Shown here in pieces: positions 8,962-18,477 of a stretch of DNA of 64,000 nucleotides. The position numbers were made by a program, and so were the translations under genes. Every line of letters starts with the position of its first letter. Positions within the stretch are counted from its first letter, which is position 1. Location of the stretch: the NCBI GenBank assembly GCA_900545915.1, contig URAV01000004.1, positions 58,003 through 122,002 on the forward strand, read 5' to 3'. The DNA is from an uncultured Porphyromonadaceae bacterium (GTDB lineage Bacteria; Bacteroidota; Bacteroidia; Bacteroidales; Coprobacteraceae). Below the pieces are notes generated by a model. It was not told the origin of the DNA and did not search any database. It was given only the letters and a program-made list of their open reading frames with translations.

Positions 8962-11487
8962 TCATTTTAGTTTTGATGCACCCTCCTTAGAAGTTACAAT
9001 AGTTGAAAATGATATTTTATAATCCGTACCTAATAATGATTTATACTGTTTGCAGAAATTGTCATAGGTGCTTTTGGCAATACTTCTTTTATCTTTTTTG
9101 TATAAAATGGAACATTTAACCCTTAAGGCTTCTTCATTAAAAATATCATGCAAAAAAATGGTATCTGCAATCAATAATTGAATATCTTCTTTATGTTCAA
9201 ACTCTTTCTTTTGTAGAAGAGAGTGTAAAAGATCTAATGTTATGTCCGAGTAATCGCTTTTAAAATTATCGATCCAGTCAGCTTGAGTATTAGGTAATAA
9301 CGGGCCGAAAACGAGTAATTCTAATAATTGGTACAGTGTAGCCTCTTTGGTAAAATCATCGAAAGAGGTATCCTGAATAAATTGTATTGCGGCAACATAA
9401 TCGCAAAATACTTCGTTTCCGAATGTGATTTTCCAGAAATTATTTTCGAAAACAACCTGTATGTCTCCGACTTTTTCTAATAAAACCCGTAATTTACGAA
9501 TAGAGACATTGCGGTTATTTCTTGCAGATTTTTCATCTTTATCTTCCCATAAGATACTATCCAGTTTGTTACTGTTAATTCCTTGCTTTGTTTTTACGCT
9601 ATACAATAATATGATTAATAACAAAGATTTTAGTATTGGAGTAAATTGGTTCGTTATATCTCCTCCCTCTTTATCTTTGACATTAAATCCACCTAATAAG
9701 CTGATGCAGCCTTTTGATCTGTCAAATGTCTTTTTGATTTCTTCCTGAGGAGCTGTTTCTTTTTCTTTTATCTCGATAGAGACCGGTTTTTTATCTTTTT
9801 TCCGACGAGAGAATTTATATAAACCGTAGCCCGACAAGAAAATCAGAAAGATAATGACACCTGCCCATAGTTTATTTTTCGAAGGGGCTTTTTGAATCGT
9901 GTCTTTTAATGCAATTGGCGGAAAATCTATCGAATAAATAGAGATTTCCGGGTCACTATTCCTTATTTCCCTATTAAATATCGTATATAGTTTACTGCTG
10001 TCGGGAGAGTAGTACAGATTGCAGAATAAATACCCTGCCGACATATCTCCTATATTGGTTGAGCATCTTTTTATTTCTGGGCGATTTAAAGAAATTCGGA
10101 CTAAATAACCTTGTGATCTTGAGACATTAATTGCGTAAAAACATGAATCTGTCGGACTATAAATCATATTCCCTCTTAATAGAAGGTCTGTCTCATCTTC
10201 GATGTTTGATTTGATTTCCCATATTTTTTTTACTCCTAATGTCGCTAAATCGATAGCATACAAGTCATATAAGTTATGGCTGACTTCTTCTTGGCGTCCG
10301 TTTTTGCTCCCTTTACCACCGAAAACGTAGAGAGTATTGTTTACGATTGTCGATACGGCAGAAAATCGAGGAGAAATCTCTTCGATTTGAAGACTGTCCC
10401 ATCGATGAGTATTCAAATTTACCTTGAACAACGTATTTTTATACAAATAGTATCCATATCCTCCGAACGTAATTAAAGAGGTATCTTTAGGGGATATAGC
10501 CACAGTATGATGTATATAGGCCGGATCCATACCGTTCGTAAAAGTACCGCTCCAAGAATTATTCTCCGGCGAGAATACCGAAATTGATTTCTGGTCGAGG
10601 CTGTAAGATATAAGCCTGTGATTGTATGGGTCGTAAGTTATTTGGTTATTTTTTTCGCTGGCTAATTTCCCTTTGATATTATTTATCGAATATGACTTTT
10701 GTGTAATAGGATTAAATATAGTCAGCTGATTGCTTCCATTGATGATATAAAATAAATTTTTATCGGGATTATATGCGATTTGAGGACTTCCTTTAATTTT
10801 TTGTTTGTATAATTGATCCCAAGACGAATGATTATCAATAAGCCATATTGGATTTTCTGTAATTGCAGGGCATTGTTTTATGAGGTCATAACAAATACTA
10901 TCTGCATGTTGCTTTAGTTCCCAATGATATATTTCGTTTTCTTTATTGTCCGATATTCGCACATTCTTAATGTTGATAGGAGCGACGTCTCCAACTTGAA
11001 AGTTTTTGATTCCGGAAGTTCCGAAATGGATAGTCACATTCTTGCATCTTGAAAAATCAAAAGATCGAGTGCTTTGAATCGATCCGAACGAAAAAGCGAT
11101 TTTATTATCTTTCGGCATTAATTTGACGCTTACCGGTATCCATTTATCATATGTCAGATCTTGTGTAATCGGATGTTGACTTTCGTTGAGTATCCATGCC
11201 GGATAACGATCGTTTTTCTTGTTGGCAAGATATACGAGATCTATATTTTTTTGTGTATTTGTAATGATTCTCACGACATATCCCCATACAATTTCTTTTC
11301 GCAGCATGAGGTCGAATGATATGGTTCTTCCGTTTTCTATTTTTATAGGCTTTCCTCCATTCAGTGCCAACCGTGTGCGTATCGTTCCCGGTTGTTGGTG
11401 TGATCTGAAAAATAGTCCGCCGTTTATGTCAGAAGAATAAACAGAAATGTTGCATAATAAGCAAAATATGATAAAAAGTTTTTTCAT
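8962..11487 (-). CDS. Membrane-spanning kelch/winged-helix transcriptional regulator
   Basis: Start at 11487 (MKKLFIIFCLLCNISVYSSD) gives an 841-aa protein with a signal peptide; a longer frame to 11574 would begin upstream of a TACTTTTG minus-strand promoter element at 11551-11544. After the signal comes a beta-rich domain (about 25-210), kelch-type propeller repeats (about 220-520, for example 'LYVFGGKGSKNGR'), one transmembrane helix (about 539-560, 'AGVIIFLIFLSGYGLY') and a cytoplasmic part with 'SIRKLRVLLEKVGDI', typical of SARP/OmpR-like winged helices, followed by a BTAD-like helical tail. Inference: a one-component sensor that senses a periplasmic ligand and binds DNA. It is divergent from the GH3 gene, which is a plausible target. 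Confidence 0.75.
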   Translation of the reverse strand: MKKLFIIFCLLCNISVYSSDINGGLFFRSHQQPGTIRTRLALNGGKPIKIENGRTISFDLMLRKEIVWGYVVRIITNTQKNIDLVYLANKKNDRYPAWILNESQHPITQDLTYDKWIPVSVKLMPKDNKIAFSFGSIQSTRSFDFSRCKNVTIHFGTSGIKNFQVGDVAPINIKNVRISDNKENEIYHWELKQHADSICYDLIKQCPAITENPIWLIDNHSSWDQLYKQKIKGSPQIAYNPDKNLFYIINGSNQLTIFNPITQKSYSINNIKGKLASEKNNQITYDPYNHRLISYSLDQKSISVFSPENNSWSGTFTNGMDPAYIHHTVAISPKDTSLITFGGYGYYLYKNTLFKVNLNTHRWDSLQIEEISPRFSAVSTIVNNTLYVFGGKGSKNGRQEEVSHNLYDLYAIDLATLGVKKIWEIKSNIEDETDLLLRGNMIYSPTDSCFYAINVSRSQGYLVRISLNRPEIKRCSTNIGDMSAGYLFCNLYYSPDSSKLYTIFNREIRNSDPEISIYSIDFPPIALKDTIQKAPSKNKLWAGVIIFLIFLSGYGLYKFSRRKKDKKPVSIEIKEKETAPQEEIKKTFDRSKGCISLLGGFNVKDKEGGDITNQFTPILKSLLLIILLYSVKTKQGINSNKLDSILWEDKDEKSARNNRNVSIRKLRVLLEKVGDIQVVFENNFWKITFGNEVFCDYVAAIQFIQDTSFDDFTKEATLYQLLELLVFGPLLPNTQADWIDNFKSDYSDITLDLLHSLLQKKEFEHKEDIQLLIADTIFLHDIFNEEALRVKCSILYKKDKRSIAKSTYDNFCKQYKSLLGTDYKISFSTIVTSKEGASKLK

Positions 11488-11828
11488 GATGGTAATGTGT
11501 GTGTTATATCTTGATATTGTATATCCATCCTGTTTTGGCATTACAAAAGTAATAAAAAAATGAAAGGAGAACATTTATTCTGCTATTTTTTGAAAAAGAG
11601 ATATTTCTAAATATAATTATTTTGAAAGTATATGTATAGTCGAAATCTTTGATAAAGGTTGCCGATTAATTTTTCAATTTACCGTTTTTTTAAGTGCATT
11701 TTAATTCTCTATAAAGTGAAAAGATAATTGTTCAAGAATATTTTTGTAACAAATTTTACAGTCGGGAGAAATTTCCGGTTGCTTGGCTCGTTTTAAATTA
11801 CTAATCAATAATTAAAAACACACACAGA
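11488..11828. promoter_or_regulatory. Divergent intergenic region with promoter elements
   Basis: The 341-bp gap between the kelch regulator and the GH3 gene holds a minus-strand -7 element TACTTTTG (11551-11544) and a plus-strand -7 element TATTTTTG (11739-11746) about 80 nt before the GH3 start. Both match the Bacteroidetes TAnnTTTG consensus; no convincing -33 TTTG was found at the right spacing for either. Confidence 0.5.
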
Positions 11829-14800
11829 ATGAAAAAAACATGGAGAATTGTTTTGCCTGCGTTACTGGTGGGGTCGTTTATTTCTTTTGCCGACACGAAA
11901 GACAAAAGAGAAATAAATGATAAAGTAGTAACGGAAGAGGTCTGTCCTTGTGAAATGGAAGGCATAGATCCTGAAGAAGCTTACAATCGTTCGGTGACAA
12001 ATGCGGGTATGTATCAACAAGTGAGTAAAGAAACTCCGAAGTATTTAAATCCGAACATTCCTATTGAGGAACGTATCAATGACTTATTACCTCGTCTTAC
12101 TCTTGAGGAGAAAGTAATTCAATTGAGCGATAGCTGGGGATCAAAGGGCATTGCTCGGTTGAAGATTCCTGCAATGTTGAAAACCGAAGGATTACACGGC
12201 CAGTCTTATGCTACCGGTTCTACCATATTCCCGCACGGGATTAATATGGGTAGCACGTTCGATACAGAATTAATACAAGAAGTCGGCAAGGCTACGGCAA
12301 TTGAGGCTAAAGCTGCAAATTTGCGGGTCTCTTGGTCTCCGGTATTGGATGTGGCTCGCGATGCTCGATGGGGACGTGTCGAAGAAACTTATGGTGAAGA
12401 TCCTTATCTTGTCGGTCGTATAGGTGTAGCATGGATCAAGGGTTTTCAGGGTGAACACATGTTTGCCTGTCCCAAGCATTTTGCCGGTCACGGACAACCT
12501 GTCGGCGGTCGTGATAGTCATGATTACGGATTATCGGATAGGGTAATGCGTAATATTCATTTAGCGCCTTTTCGTGATGTTATTAAAGAAGCGAATGCAT
12601 TCGGGGTTATGGCGGCTTATGGGCTTTGGAACGGAGTACCTGATAATGGTTCGAAAGAACTGCTTCAAAAAATTCTTCGTGAAGAATGGGGATTTGAAGG
12701 TTTTGTCGTTTCTGATTGTAGCGGTCCTGAAAATATTCAACGGAAGCAGTCGGTTGTGAGTACTATGGAAGAAGCTGCTGCTATGGCTGTCCGTGCCGGA
12801 GTAGATATCGAATGCGGATCGGCTTATAAGAAAGCGTTGGCTTCAGCGGTGAAGAAAGGCATTATAAAAGAAAGTGAATTGGATGCTAATTTGCGTCGTG
12901 TGTTCAGAGCTAAAATGCGTTTAGGCTTGTTTGACAAACCGAGTATCGAAAATATGGTTTGGAATAAGCTCCCGGAATATGATACTCCCGAACATCGGGC
13001 TTTGGCACGTAAAGTAGCAGTAGAAAGTACAGTCCTTCTGAAAAATGAAAATAATCTTCTTCCTTTGGACAAAAATATTAAGACAATCGCTGTTATCGGT
13101 CCGAATGCAGATCAGGGACAAACAGGTGACTATTCTGCAAAATATGCGCCCGGTCAGATAATTTCGGTTTTAGAAGGTGTTAAAAACCATGTAAGTCCTT
13201 CTACAAAAGTTTTATATGCACAAGGTTGTACGCAACTCGATATGGATACTACAGGATTTGCAGAGGCTGTGGATGTTGCAAGACAGTCTGATGCGGTGAT
13301 TCTTGTTGTGGGAGATAATGCAAACAGACATGAAAACGGAAATAAAAAGAGTACTACGGGAGAAAATGTAGATGGAGCTACTTTGGAGATTCCGGGTGTG
13401 CAACGCCAATTGATTAAGGCTGTAGAAGCGACAGGAAAACCGATCGTGTTGGTGTTGGTAAATGGTAAACCGTTTACTTTAACGTGGGAAGATGAAAACA
13501 TTGAATCTATTCTTGAGACTTGGTATCCGGGAGAAGAAGGTGGTAATGCTACTGCAGATATTATTTTTGGTGACGAAAATCCGTCCGGGCGTTTGCCTAT
13601 CTCATTCCCTCGTCATCCGGGACAGTTGCCTTTGTGGTATAATTATGAAACTTCCGGACGTAATTATGACTATTATGATATGCCGTTTACTCCATTATAC
13701 CGTTTCGGTCATGGATTGAGTTATACGACATTCCGTTATTCTAATCTTAAAGCTACTCCTAAAAATGGAGATCCCGGCTTTGTGACTGTTTCGGTGGATA
13801 TCGAAAATACAGGAAAACGGTCGGGTGAAGAAGTAGCTCAGTTATATATAACCGATTTGGTAGCTTCGGTAAATACCGCAGTTATAGATTTGAAAGGATT
13901 TAAGCGTGTTTTCTTAAAACCGGGAGAAAAGAAAACCGTTACTTTCGAGCTTAACCCTTATTTGCTTTCTTTATTGAATCCGGATATGAAACGAGTTTTG
14001 GAAGCCGGGAAATTCAGAATGCATGTCGGAGGGGTTTGCCCCGAACCGCCCAAAGGATCAACTGAGCATAAACAGAAAATCGGTTTTAAAGATCCGAGTC
14101 AAGGTATTTCCGGTGAGTTTATGGTCGATAAAGATTACAAAGCAGATTTTGAATATACTGTATCGGCGCCGAAGAGTGTAAAAGGCGGAGAATCGTTTAA
14201 GGTAGTCGTAAAGGTGACGAATAATGGAAATTTATTAGATATTGCCGATGTTAAACTATATGGAAACAGTTTCTTGGATGATCGTCGTGCAGAGATCGAA
14301 GCCGGAGATACGAAAGAAATGGTTTTTGATGTGCAGATGTATGCAAGCGGTAATCAGACTTTAACCGTGATTTTGGACGACCAGATAAAATCTGTTCCTT
14401 TAAAAGTTTCGAAAGTCCCGGCAAAACTCGTCTTGGAGGGTAGTTCGATAGATATGACGGAGAAAGGAGAAATGGTTTATGTTGCAGAAGCACGAAACGT
14501 GGGAAGTGAACCTTTTAATAAAAATCTGGAAGTGAAGGTAGAAGGAGTAACCGTTGCATCGCAACCGTTGCATTTGGATGCTGGAGCTGGTCAGCGTGTC
14601 GAAATTAAATACGCATTCCCTCGTTCCGGAACATTCCGTGTGAAGGTCGGCGCAGAAACAGAACAACAGTTGACTGTACCGGGAGGAATCGGATTGGCAT
14701 TGCAAGACCCGTTAGCTTATGTAACTTTTGAAGGAGCGACAGATAAAGAAGTTAAAAACGAAATTACCGGAAAAATGTTGCCGATTCAGGGCAAAGCCCA

Positions 14801-15680
14801 AATTGTCGACGGTAAGAACGGAAAAGGATTTAAAAAAGACAAAAAAGAGACTTTTGTCGATGCAGGCGGTATGGACCTGTACCGGAAACCGTTTACTTTG
14901 GCAGCATGGGTTTATCTGAACCAGATGGATAACGGTCAGGCTATGTTCTTCGGTGGACAAGCTCCGATGGGGGCGGATGTCGATGTAACCGGAACACGGT
15001 TGGCAGCCGGTATTTTCCAAGAAAAAACGATTCTTTCTTACGAAAATAGCGACATTCGCGGTAACAATAAATTGCAATCGGGGAAATGGGTACATTATGT
15101 TTATACCTACAATCCGGAGAAAGAAGAAGGAGCGATTTACATAGACGGTCGTTTGGATAAGAAGGCTTTCCAGAAACCTTTTGCCGGACCACTGGAACGT
15201 ATTGCCGGGTCTCAACGTTTTTCATCAGGTAAATTTATTATGGATGATGTTCTTGTTGCCCGTACGACGATGGATGAGAAAGCCGTAAAAGAACTTTATA
15301 CAAATGGTGTGGAAGCTATGCGTAAAGCTCAGAAAGTAACCGATTGGCGTCCTATGAATTCGGTTGTTGAAAAAATGAAAGCGTGGGCAGAATTAAATGC
15401 TGGTGGAAAGATTCAGGTTTTTGTTGAGGTTGCAGATAATAGCGGAAAAGTAATTGATTCCAAATCGGTACAGTTGAAGAGTGGAGAAAATGAATATTCT
15501 TTGGCAGGATTAAAAAAAGGAGACAAGGTTCGTTTACGTATAGATTTGTCATCTGCGGCTTGGGACGGCGTCCCAGCCTTGCAAACGGTCGTTTTGGAAG
15601 GCTCAGAACCGATCCGTTGGTCAACTATTGAAGAATGGAAGAAAGGTTCTGCTTCCAATTCTTTATTAATAGGATTGTGA
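11829..15680 (+). CDS. Glycoside hydrolase family 3 with C-terminal LamG-like domain
   Basis: This 1,283-aa exported enzyme begins with a signal peptide (MKKTWRIVLPALLVGSFISFA). The GH3 N-terminal barrel (about 90-375) contains 'KHFAGHGQPVGGRDSHD' and the nucleophile motif 'VVSDCSG' with Asp296. The GH3 C-terminal alpha/beta domain follows (about 400-620), then a fibronectin III-like domain (about 640-740, 'NTGKRSGEEVAQLYI'). The rest is unusual for GH3: two beta-sandwich segments (about 770-960) and a LamG/concanavalin-like jelly roll (about 970-1170, 'RKPFTLAAWVYL'). Family activity is exo-beta-glucosidase or beta-xylosidase; the substrate is not determined by sequence. It was probably acquired as a stand-alone glycan gene with its regulator upstream; no SusC/SusD pair is in the window. 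Confidence 0.88.
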   Translation: MKKTWRIVLPALLVGSFISFADTKDKREINDKVVTEEVCPCEMEGIDPEEAYNRSVTNAGMYQQVSKETPKYLNPNIPIEERINDLLPRLTLEEKVIQLSDSWGSKGIARLKIPAMLKTEGLHGQSYATGSTIFPHGINMGSTFDTELIQEVGKATAIEAKAANLRVSWSPVLDVARDARWGRVEETYGEDPYLVGRIGVAWIKGFQGEHMFACPKHFAGHGQPVGGRDSHDYGLSDRVMRNIHLAPFRDVIKEANAFGVMAAYGLWNGVPDNGSKELLQKILREEWGFEGFVVSDCSGPENIQRKQSVVSTMEEAAAMAVRAGVDIECGSAYKKALASAVKKGIIKESELDANLRRVFRAKMRLGLFDKPSIENMVWNKLPEYDTPEHRALARKVAVESTVLLKNENNLLPLDKNIKTIAVIGPNADQGQTGDYSAKYAPGQIISVLEGVKNHVSPSTKVLYAQGCTQLDMDTTGFAEAVDVARQSDAVILVVGDNANRHENGNKKSTTGENVDGATLEIPGVQRQLIKAVEATGKPIVLVLVNGKPFTLTWEDENIESILETWYPGEEGGNATADIIFGDENPSGRLPISFPRHPGQLPLWYNYETSGRNYDYYDMPFTPLYRFGHGLSYTTFRYSNLKATPKNGDPGFVTVSVDIENTGKRSGEEVAQLYITDLVASVNTAVIDLKGFKRVFLKPGEKKTVTFELNPYLLSLLNPDMKRVLEAGKFRMHVGGVCPEPPKGSTEHKQKIGFKDPSQGISGEFMVDKDYKADFEYTVSAPKSVKGGESFKVVVKVTNNGNLLDIADVKLYGNSFLDDRRAEIEAGDTKEMVFDVQMYASGNQTLTVILDDQIKSVPLKVSKVPAKLVLEGSSIDMTEKGEMVYVAEARNVGSEPFNKNLEVKVEGVTVASQPLHLDAGAGQRVEIKYAFPRSGTFRVKVGAETEQQLTVPGGIGLALQDPLAYVTFEGATDKEVKNEITGKMLPIQGKAQIVDGKNGKGFKKDKKETFVDAGGMDLYRKPFTLAAWVYLNQMDNGQAMFFGGQAPMGADVDVTGTRLAAGIFQEKTILSYENSDIRGNNKLQSGKWVHYVYTYNPEKEEGAIYIDGRLDKKAFQKPFAGPLERIAGSQRFSSGKFIMDDVLVARTTMDEKAVKELYTNGVEAMRKAQKVTDWRPMNSVVEKMKAWAELNAGGKIQVFVEVADNSGKVIDSKSVQLKSGENEYSLAGLKKGDKVRLRIDLSSAAWDGVPALQTVVLEGSEPIRWSTIEEWKKGSASNSLLIGL

Positions 15681-15711
15681 ATCGTAAGTATATAGAGTTA
15701 GTTTATTGAGT

Positions 15712-15745
15712 AAAGGCGGTATTTCTTTAAAGGAATATCGCCTTT
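15712..15745 (+). terminator. Terminator after GH3 gene
   Basis: An imperfect stem of about 15 bp (aaaggcggtat... with ...atatcgccttt) is followed by CTTTT. Confidence 0.7.
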
Positions 15746-15746
15746 C

Positions 15747-15763
15747 TTTTAGACAGACTCTTA
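15747..15763. repeat. Solo end of the dispersed MITE-like repeat
   Basis: The 17-bp ttttagacagactctta matches the right terminal segment of the repeat family found in fuller form at 26,748 and 50,641. No body is present. It may be a remnant or chance. Confidence 0.35.
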
Positions 15764-15841
15764 ATATTCCCGAATTTATATGGTAGTTGATTTGGAATAA
15801 GATTTATATCTTTGCAACCTTTAATTTGATTAGGGTGTAGT

Positions 15842-17197
15842 ATGTTGAAAAAAAAATTTCGATTATATCGGAACTATTATGTTGCATTATTGAAGTTGGG
15901 TGTTCCGATCATGATAGGACAGTTGGGAATTATCGTCGTCGGATTTGCCGATAATATAATGGTTGGTCATCATACTCCGGAGGAGTTGGCTGCGGCATCT
16001 TTTGTAAATAATCTTTTTAATCTTCCGTTGATGTTTGCTTTAGGCTTTTCTCTGGGGCTTACTCCGTTGATCGGGAATCTGGTCGGGAAAAATCAGGTAG
16101 CAAAAGCCGGTCAGACTCTTCGATATGGCCTTATCGCCAATTTGCTTTTAGCGATTTTGCTGATTGGGATTATGTCCGTAGTTTATGTTAATATAGACCG
16201 TATGGGACAACCGGAGGAACTTTTACCCTTGATTAGACCCTATTTCCTGATTCATTTGTCAGGTTTAGTTTTTATCATGCTATTTAATGCATTCAAGCAG
16301 TTTGCCGATGGCATTATGGATACCCGTATCTCGATGTACATACTTTTGTGCGGTAATGTGTTGAATATTATAGGTAACTATTTATTGATATTCGGCCCGG
16401 GTTTTTTCCCTGAACTTGGATTGCTCGGAGCAGGATTTTCTACATTGTTGTCTCGTATTTTCACGTTGTCGGTTTTTGTATATCTGTTTTTCTTTACGTC
16501 TCGTTACGGCAGGTTTAAAGAAGGTTTTCGTCATCTTAAAGGAGACACCGGAAAACAGTTGTCCCATTTAACGAAAATGGGAATGCCTATTGCTCTGCAA
16601 ATGGGGATGGAAACCGGATCTTTCAATTTGAGTGTTATTATGATGGGATGGATCGGTACGGCAGCATTGGCGGCACATCAAGCAGTTGCAACTTTTACTA
16701 CAATCGGTTTTATGCTTTATTACGGTATCGGGTCGGCTATTACGATTTTGGTAAGTAATGCTAAAGGAGCAGGAGAAATAAGTAAGGTAAGATTGATAGC
16801 AAATGCCGGATTTCATGTAATAATTCTTTTGGCCGTATGTATTGTAGTCATAATGGCTTTGTTCCGACAACAGGTAGGTTATCTGTTTACAGATTCGGAA
16901 GAAGTGAACAGAATCGTAGCATTGTTGATAATACCGACTATGGTATATCAGTTCGGAGATGGTTTACAAGTTGCGTATGCAAATGCTTTAAGGGGAATAG
17001 GAGATGTAAAACCTATGGCATTGATTGCATTTATCAGTTATTTTCTTGTTTGTTTGCCTGCGGCATACTTATTTGGTTTTGTTTGTCAGGGTGGTGCTAT
17101 GGGTATTTGGTGGGGATTTCCTATTGGTTTGACTTTGGCAGGAGTCTTATTTTATTCTCGTTTCAGATATAAGATGAAGAATACGAAAATCGTGTAG
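15842..17197 (+). CDS. MATE family efflux transporter
   Basis: The 451-aa inner-membrane protein has about 12 hydrophobic segments in two homologous halves, with 'GVPIMIGQLGIIVVGFADNIMVGHHTPEELAAAS' near the start and 'KMGMPIALQMGMETGSF' at the start of the second half, both typical of the MATE (NorM-type) family. MATE proteins export cationic drugs or metabolites using Na+ or H+ gradients. It is a single gene followed by a strong hairpin. Confidence 0.9.
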   Translation: MLKKKFRLYRNYYVALLKLGVPIMIGQLGIIVVGFADNIMVGHHTPEELAAASFVNNLFNLPLMFALGFSLGLTPLIGNLVGKNQVAKAGQTLRYGLIANLLLAILLIGIMSVVYVNIDRMGQPEELLPLIRPYFLIHLSGLVFIMLFNAFKQFADGIMDTRISMYILLCGNVLNIIGNYLLIFGPGFFPELGLLGAGFSTLLSRIFTLSVFVYLFFFTSRYGRFKEGFRHLKGDTGKQLSHLTKMGMPIALQMGMETGSFNLSVIMMGWIGTAALAAHQAVATFTTIGFMLYYGIGSAITILVSNAKGAGEISKVRLIANAGFHVIILLAVCIVVIMALFRQQVGYLFTDSEEVNRIVALLIIPTMVYQFGDGLQVAYANALRGIGDVKPMALIAFISYFLVCLPAAYLFGFVCQGGAMGIWWGFPIGLTLAGVLFYSRFRYKMKNTKIV

Positions 17198-17276
17198 TCC
17201 GGAGCGGATAGTAAAAATATTCTTGGAACAGGATTTAAGTAAGTTCTAATGAGTTGGCTGGCGATGTAAATGTTCC

Positions 17277-17306
17277 GTACTATCCGGCAGAATGTCCGGA
17301 TAGTAC
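17277..17306. terminator. Terminator hairpin between convergent genes
   Basis: A perfect 11-bp stem (17277-17287 with 17296-17306) lies between the MATE gene and the convergent lipoprotein gene; the T-run is short (TGTTTTTG). Confidence 0.7.
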
Positions 17307-17326
17307 AGGATGTTTTTGATTATTCA

Positions 17327-18328
17327 TTATCTGTCTCCGAAATAAAAACGAATGCCCCCAAGTAAATTAAATCGGTTTAAGTTTATTCTGTCATAGTCAT
17401 TATAAACTATGGTACTATGGACGTTTTCCATCTTTATGTTTTTCAGGAATGCCGAACCTACGATTTCATTGAATGAGATACCTATTCCCATGTGTTTGTT
17501 AAGTTTATATTCGATTCCGATTCCATAATTAAACCCGATAGTCGATACATAGGTTTTCCCTTTTTCAATTCCTGAAGATATTTTGTCTGAGAATTTTAAA
17601 TATCCGACACCGACTTCTCCGTTTATCATCCATTTTTTATTGAACGAATATTTTGTACAAAATAAAGGTGCGATATATGAAAATAAGACATTATGATCCA
17701 TGTTCGTCTTTTCGTAATAACTGTCAGAACTGTATCCTGAATAAAAAATTCCCCATCCGAAATTTTTAATATAATGATGGAATGCCAAATCCCATGCAAG
17801 TCCGGAAGTCAGTTTATCATCAAATTGTTTATCTGTCCCGGTGAGCCCTTCTGTTTTAGGCAACCATCCGTAACCGACATTGAATGAAAAATCGACTCTT
17901 GGAGGTAACGGGCGTACTTTGTTTAAGACATTATTTACACTATAATTGTAGAATGTCGTTTGTGTGTTGTATGTAGAATCGGATATGCCGGATTTGAGAA
18001 TATTTCCTGAAATTTGGTGGCAGGAACTTGCAACACCCGGTAAAAGGTGATCGGTGATTTGCAGAATATCTCCTCCGGCTTTTCTTGTTTCTTCTTTTGC
18101 TATTTTCAACACTTGATCATATCGGCATCGAATAGTAAAACTTCGGTCTAAAATAGCAACTTGTCCTATCAGAGTTGCAGCGACCGGGACTTTTTCTCCC
18201 TCATTTACGATCATGATTGTATCTTCTTGAGATAAAGACGGATATTCCTGTATCTTGTTTAATACAATTTTAGGAGAACAGGAAAAAAGAGTACATAATA
18301 ATACTCCGGTAAGAATTTTATTTTTCAT
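17327..18328 (-). CDS. Lipoprotein with outer-membrane beta-barrel-like C-terminus
   Basis: The 333-aa start at 18328 (MKNKILTGVLLCTLFSC) gives a lipoprotein signal with lipobox LFSC. A minus-strand promoter (TATATTTG at 18364-18357 with TTG at 18388-18386, 21-nt spacing) lies inside the longer frame to 18388, ruling that start out. Residues about 25-110 form a small alpha/beta domain found in other Bacteroidetes lipoproteins; from about 150 the protein alternates aromatic beta-strands ('FSFNVGYGWLPK', 'MINGEVGVGYLKF', 'GIRFYFG' at the end) as in 8-stranded porin-like barrels. Function is not recognised. Confidence 0.75.
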   Translation of the reverse strand: MKNKILTGVLLCTLFSCSPKIVLNKIQEYPSLSQEDTIMIVNEGEKVPVAATLIGQVAILDRSFTIRCRYDQVLKIAKEETRKAGGDILQITDHLLPGVASSCHQISGNILKSGISDSTYNTQTTFYNYSVNNVLNKVRPLPPRVDFSFNVGYGWLPKTEGLTGTDKQFDDKLTSGLAWDLAFHHYIKNFGWGIFYSGYSSDSYYEKTNMDHNVLFSYIAPLFCTKYSFNKKWMINGEVGVGYLKFSDKISSGIEKGKTYVSTIGFNYGIGIEYKLNKHMGIGISFNEIVGSAFLKNIKMENVHSTIVYNDYDRINLNRFNLLGGIRFYFGDR

Positions 18329-18356
18329 GATATGTGTGTATATAGTTTGTGTATTG

Positions 18357-18388
18357 CAAATATAATAAAAGTATGTTGTAATTTTCAA
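18357..18388 (-). promoter_or_regulatory. Bacteroidetes-type promoter of the lipoprotein gene
   Basis: On the minus strand TTG (18388-18386), 21 nt, then TATATTTG (18364-18357). This fits the TTTG-19/21-TAnnTTTG consensus and sits about 30-60 nt before the ATG. Confidence 0.6.
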
Positions 18389-18420
18389 TTATAAACACTT
18401 GTTTTTGGGGGAATGAAAAA

Positions 18421-18456
18421 CGGGCGCAAAGACTTTGTATAAAACCTTTGCGCCCG
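18421..18456 (-). terminator. Terminator of the S9 peptidase gene
   Basis: A perfect 11-bp GC-rich stem (18456-18446 with 18431-18421) is followed on the minus strand by TTTTTC. Confidence 0.85.
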
Positions 18457-18477
18457 CTTTCTATATTGGGGATAACT

